Source: Deltaproteobacteria bacterium (GTDB lineage: Bacteria > Myxococcota > UBA727 > JABDBI01). Taken from it: a stretch of DNA of 13,150 nucleotides. The stretch covers positions 1 through 13,150 of the forward strand of contig JAESQZ010000158.1 of the NCBI GenBank assembly GCA_016764955.1, in the 5' to 3' direction. Positions 12,637-13,150 of the stretch are shown here, piece after piece; position 1 is the first letter of the stretch, and each line of letters starts with the position of its first letter. A model generated the notes under the pieces. The model was not told the DNA's origin, ran no database searches, and was given only the letters and a program-made list of their open reading frames with translations. Both the position numbers and the translations under genes were made by a program.

Positions 12637-13013
12637 TTCTGCCTTTTCGCATGATTGCACCACGATTATCTCATTCTGCCAAAATTCATGATCAAGCAGC
12701 TGTTGCTTGGATAGCTGCTTGGGTGGAAGCTTGTGCACATAAACTTCCATGGCAAACCAAGTGTTTAGAACAAGCAATAGCTGCCAAGCTGATGCTACGT
12801 CGCAGAGGCATCAGCAATAAACTTTATTTAGGCGTTAAACAGCAAGACGGCGAGATGAAAGCGCACGCATGGTTAGAAGGTGAGAAAGCAGAAGATTATG
12901 TTCAGCTCCAATGCTTTGAGGATTATATCCCCTCACGCCTGTCACCCTGGCGAAGGCCAGGGTCTACGCATCTAGATGCTGGCCTGCGCCAGCATGACAA
13001 AAGGAAGACATGA
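12537..13013 (+). CDS. Transglutaminase-like leader protease (lasso B2 type) with repeat-derived tail
   Basis: This protein of up to 158 residues has the lasso B2 pattern. A basic/hydrophobic lead (FLVIARGTLIILPFRMIAPRL) is followed by KLPWQTKCLEQAIAAKLMLRRRGI with the nucleophile Cys76, then LYLGVKQQDGEMKAHAWLEGE with His110. Asp120 is a plausible third member of the triad. The family cuts the leader peptide in an ATP-dependent step coupled to cyclisation. The ATG at 12537 has only a weak AGAAAG upstream and puts 100 bases over the PqqD-like gene; the only other in-frame ATG, at 12651, would remove conserved N-terminal residues. The last roughly 25 residues (LSPWRRPGS...GLRQHDKRKT) come from a 60-bp palindromic repeat. 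The stop overlaps the next ATG as ATGA. Confidence 0.82.
   Translation: MPGRGSHFLKSLKRAGLACEAYGFLVIARGTLIILPFRMIAPRLSHSAKIHDQAAVAWIAAWVEACAHKLPWQTKCLEQAIAAKLMLRRRGISNKLYLGVKQQDGEMKAHAWLEGEKAEDYVQLQCFEDYIPSRLSPWRRPGSTHLDAGLRQHDKRKT
12940..12999. repeat. 60-bp double-hairpin repeat, type II, at the 3' end of the B2 gene
   Basis: Terminal TGTCA and TGACA bound the stems ACCCTGGC/GCCAGGGT (loop GAAG) and ATGCTGGC/GCCAGCAT (loop CTGC). It is the inverted version of the copy at 12064-12117 with 6 extra central bases (two codons). It is read in the same relative frame as that copy: SPWRRPGS, then LDAGLRQHD. It ends 11 bases before the TGA at 13011-13013, and an AAGGA ribosome binding site for the next gene directly follows it. 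Confidence 0.88.
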
Positions 13014-13150
13014 ACGCATTCGCTGGCTTTATCTCTTTAAATAACGAACCTGTTGAATTAGAAACCATCAAAAAAATGGGCGAAAGCTTGGTGGCTTATC
13101 AACCTGATGAAATTTATTATTCAGGCGACTCAAAAGCTCGCTTTGTGCAG
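13010..13150 (+). CDS. Asparagine-synthetase-like protein, lasso cyclase type (5' part only)
   Basis: Only the first 47 residues are in the window; the gene continues past the edge. MNAFAGFISLNNEPVELETI matches the start of class II amidotransferase domains of asparagine-synthetase-like enzymes. Residue 2 is Asn rather than the catalytic Cys used by glutamine-hydrolysing enzymes, so this domain cannot release ammonia from glutamine. That is typical of lasso peptide cyclases, which adenylate a side-chain carboxylate and close a macrolactam. The ATG overlaps the B2 stop (ATGA), with AAGGA 4 bases upstream, so it is translationally coupled. The synthetase domain that would confirm the function lies outside. 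The precursor gene may also lie beyond the edge. Confidence 0.7.
   Translation, partial: MNAFAGFISLNNEPVELETIKKMGESLVAYQPDEIYYSGDSKARFVQ

Noticed and set aside
10400..12999. Regular repeats that might suggest a CRISPR array
   Set aside because: Copies are hundreds of bases apart, vary in length and lie inside open reading frames. There is no constant repeat-spacer pattern and no cas gene.

Overview
The window reads as chromosomal DNA of a Gram-negative bacterium. Evidence: an outer-membrane Tol-Pal pair (Pal-like lipoprotein plus CpoB), several signal-peptide proteins and a complex I subunit. The Cys-rich Pal linker, DUF1566 protein and AddB-like nuclease would suit a deltaproteobacterial-type lineage (Myxococcota, Bdellovibrionota or relatives). 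That placement is an inference and no marker gene settles it. No rRNA, tRNA, CRISPR array, integrase or transposase is visible.

Layout. 1-76: a short hairpin repeat. 77-2151 (minus): nuoE, a small secreted Cys protein and an acyl-CoA dehydrogenase, probably one transcript. 2182-3430 (plus): two tandem, closely related PAP2-type membrane proteins. 3435-4220 (minus): a 2-oxoglutarate/Fe(II) oxygenase-like protein. 4273-7130 (minus): a translationally coupled pair, a polytopic membrane protein followed by a secreted protein with two DUF1566 domains, behind a recognisable promoter. 7278-8045 (minus): an RluA-type pseudouridine synthase. 8055-13150 (plus): a tightly packed run of lipid kinase, pal, cpoB, AddB-like nuclease, PqqD-like protein (RRE), transglutaminase-like protease (lasso B2 type) and the start of an asparagine-synthetase-like protein. 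The last three are the maturation set of a lasso-peptide type RiPP system; the cyclase gene runs off the window and no precursor gene is visible.

The most striking feature is a family of double-hairpin palindromic repeats sitting inside protein-coding genes without breaking the frame. Four 74-bp copies (one in the RluA gene, three in the AddB-like gene) are read in the same frame and encode a VIPAKAGIQ...DASLRWHD-like peptide. Two shorter copies of 54 and 60 bp (AddB-like gene and B2 gene) are read in a different but mutually shared frame and encode WRRP...GLRQ-like peptides. Stem bases covary, and the two short copies are inverted versions of each other. A single-hairpin relative lies outside genes at 35-62. 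This resembles in behaviour the Rickettsia palindromic elements known to insert in genes. The repeats help to link the right half of the window: the same element family entered a tRNA/rRNA modification gene, a DNA-repair-type nuclease and a RiPP maturation gene.
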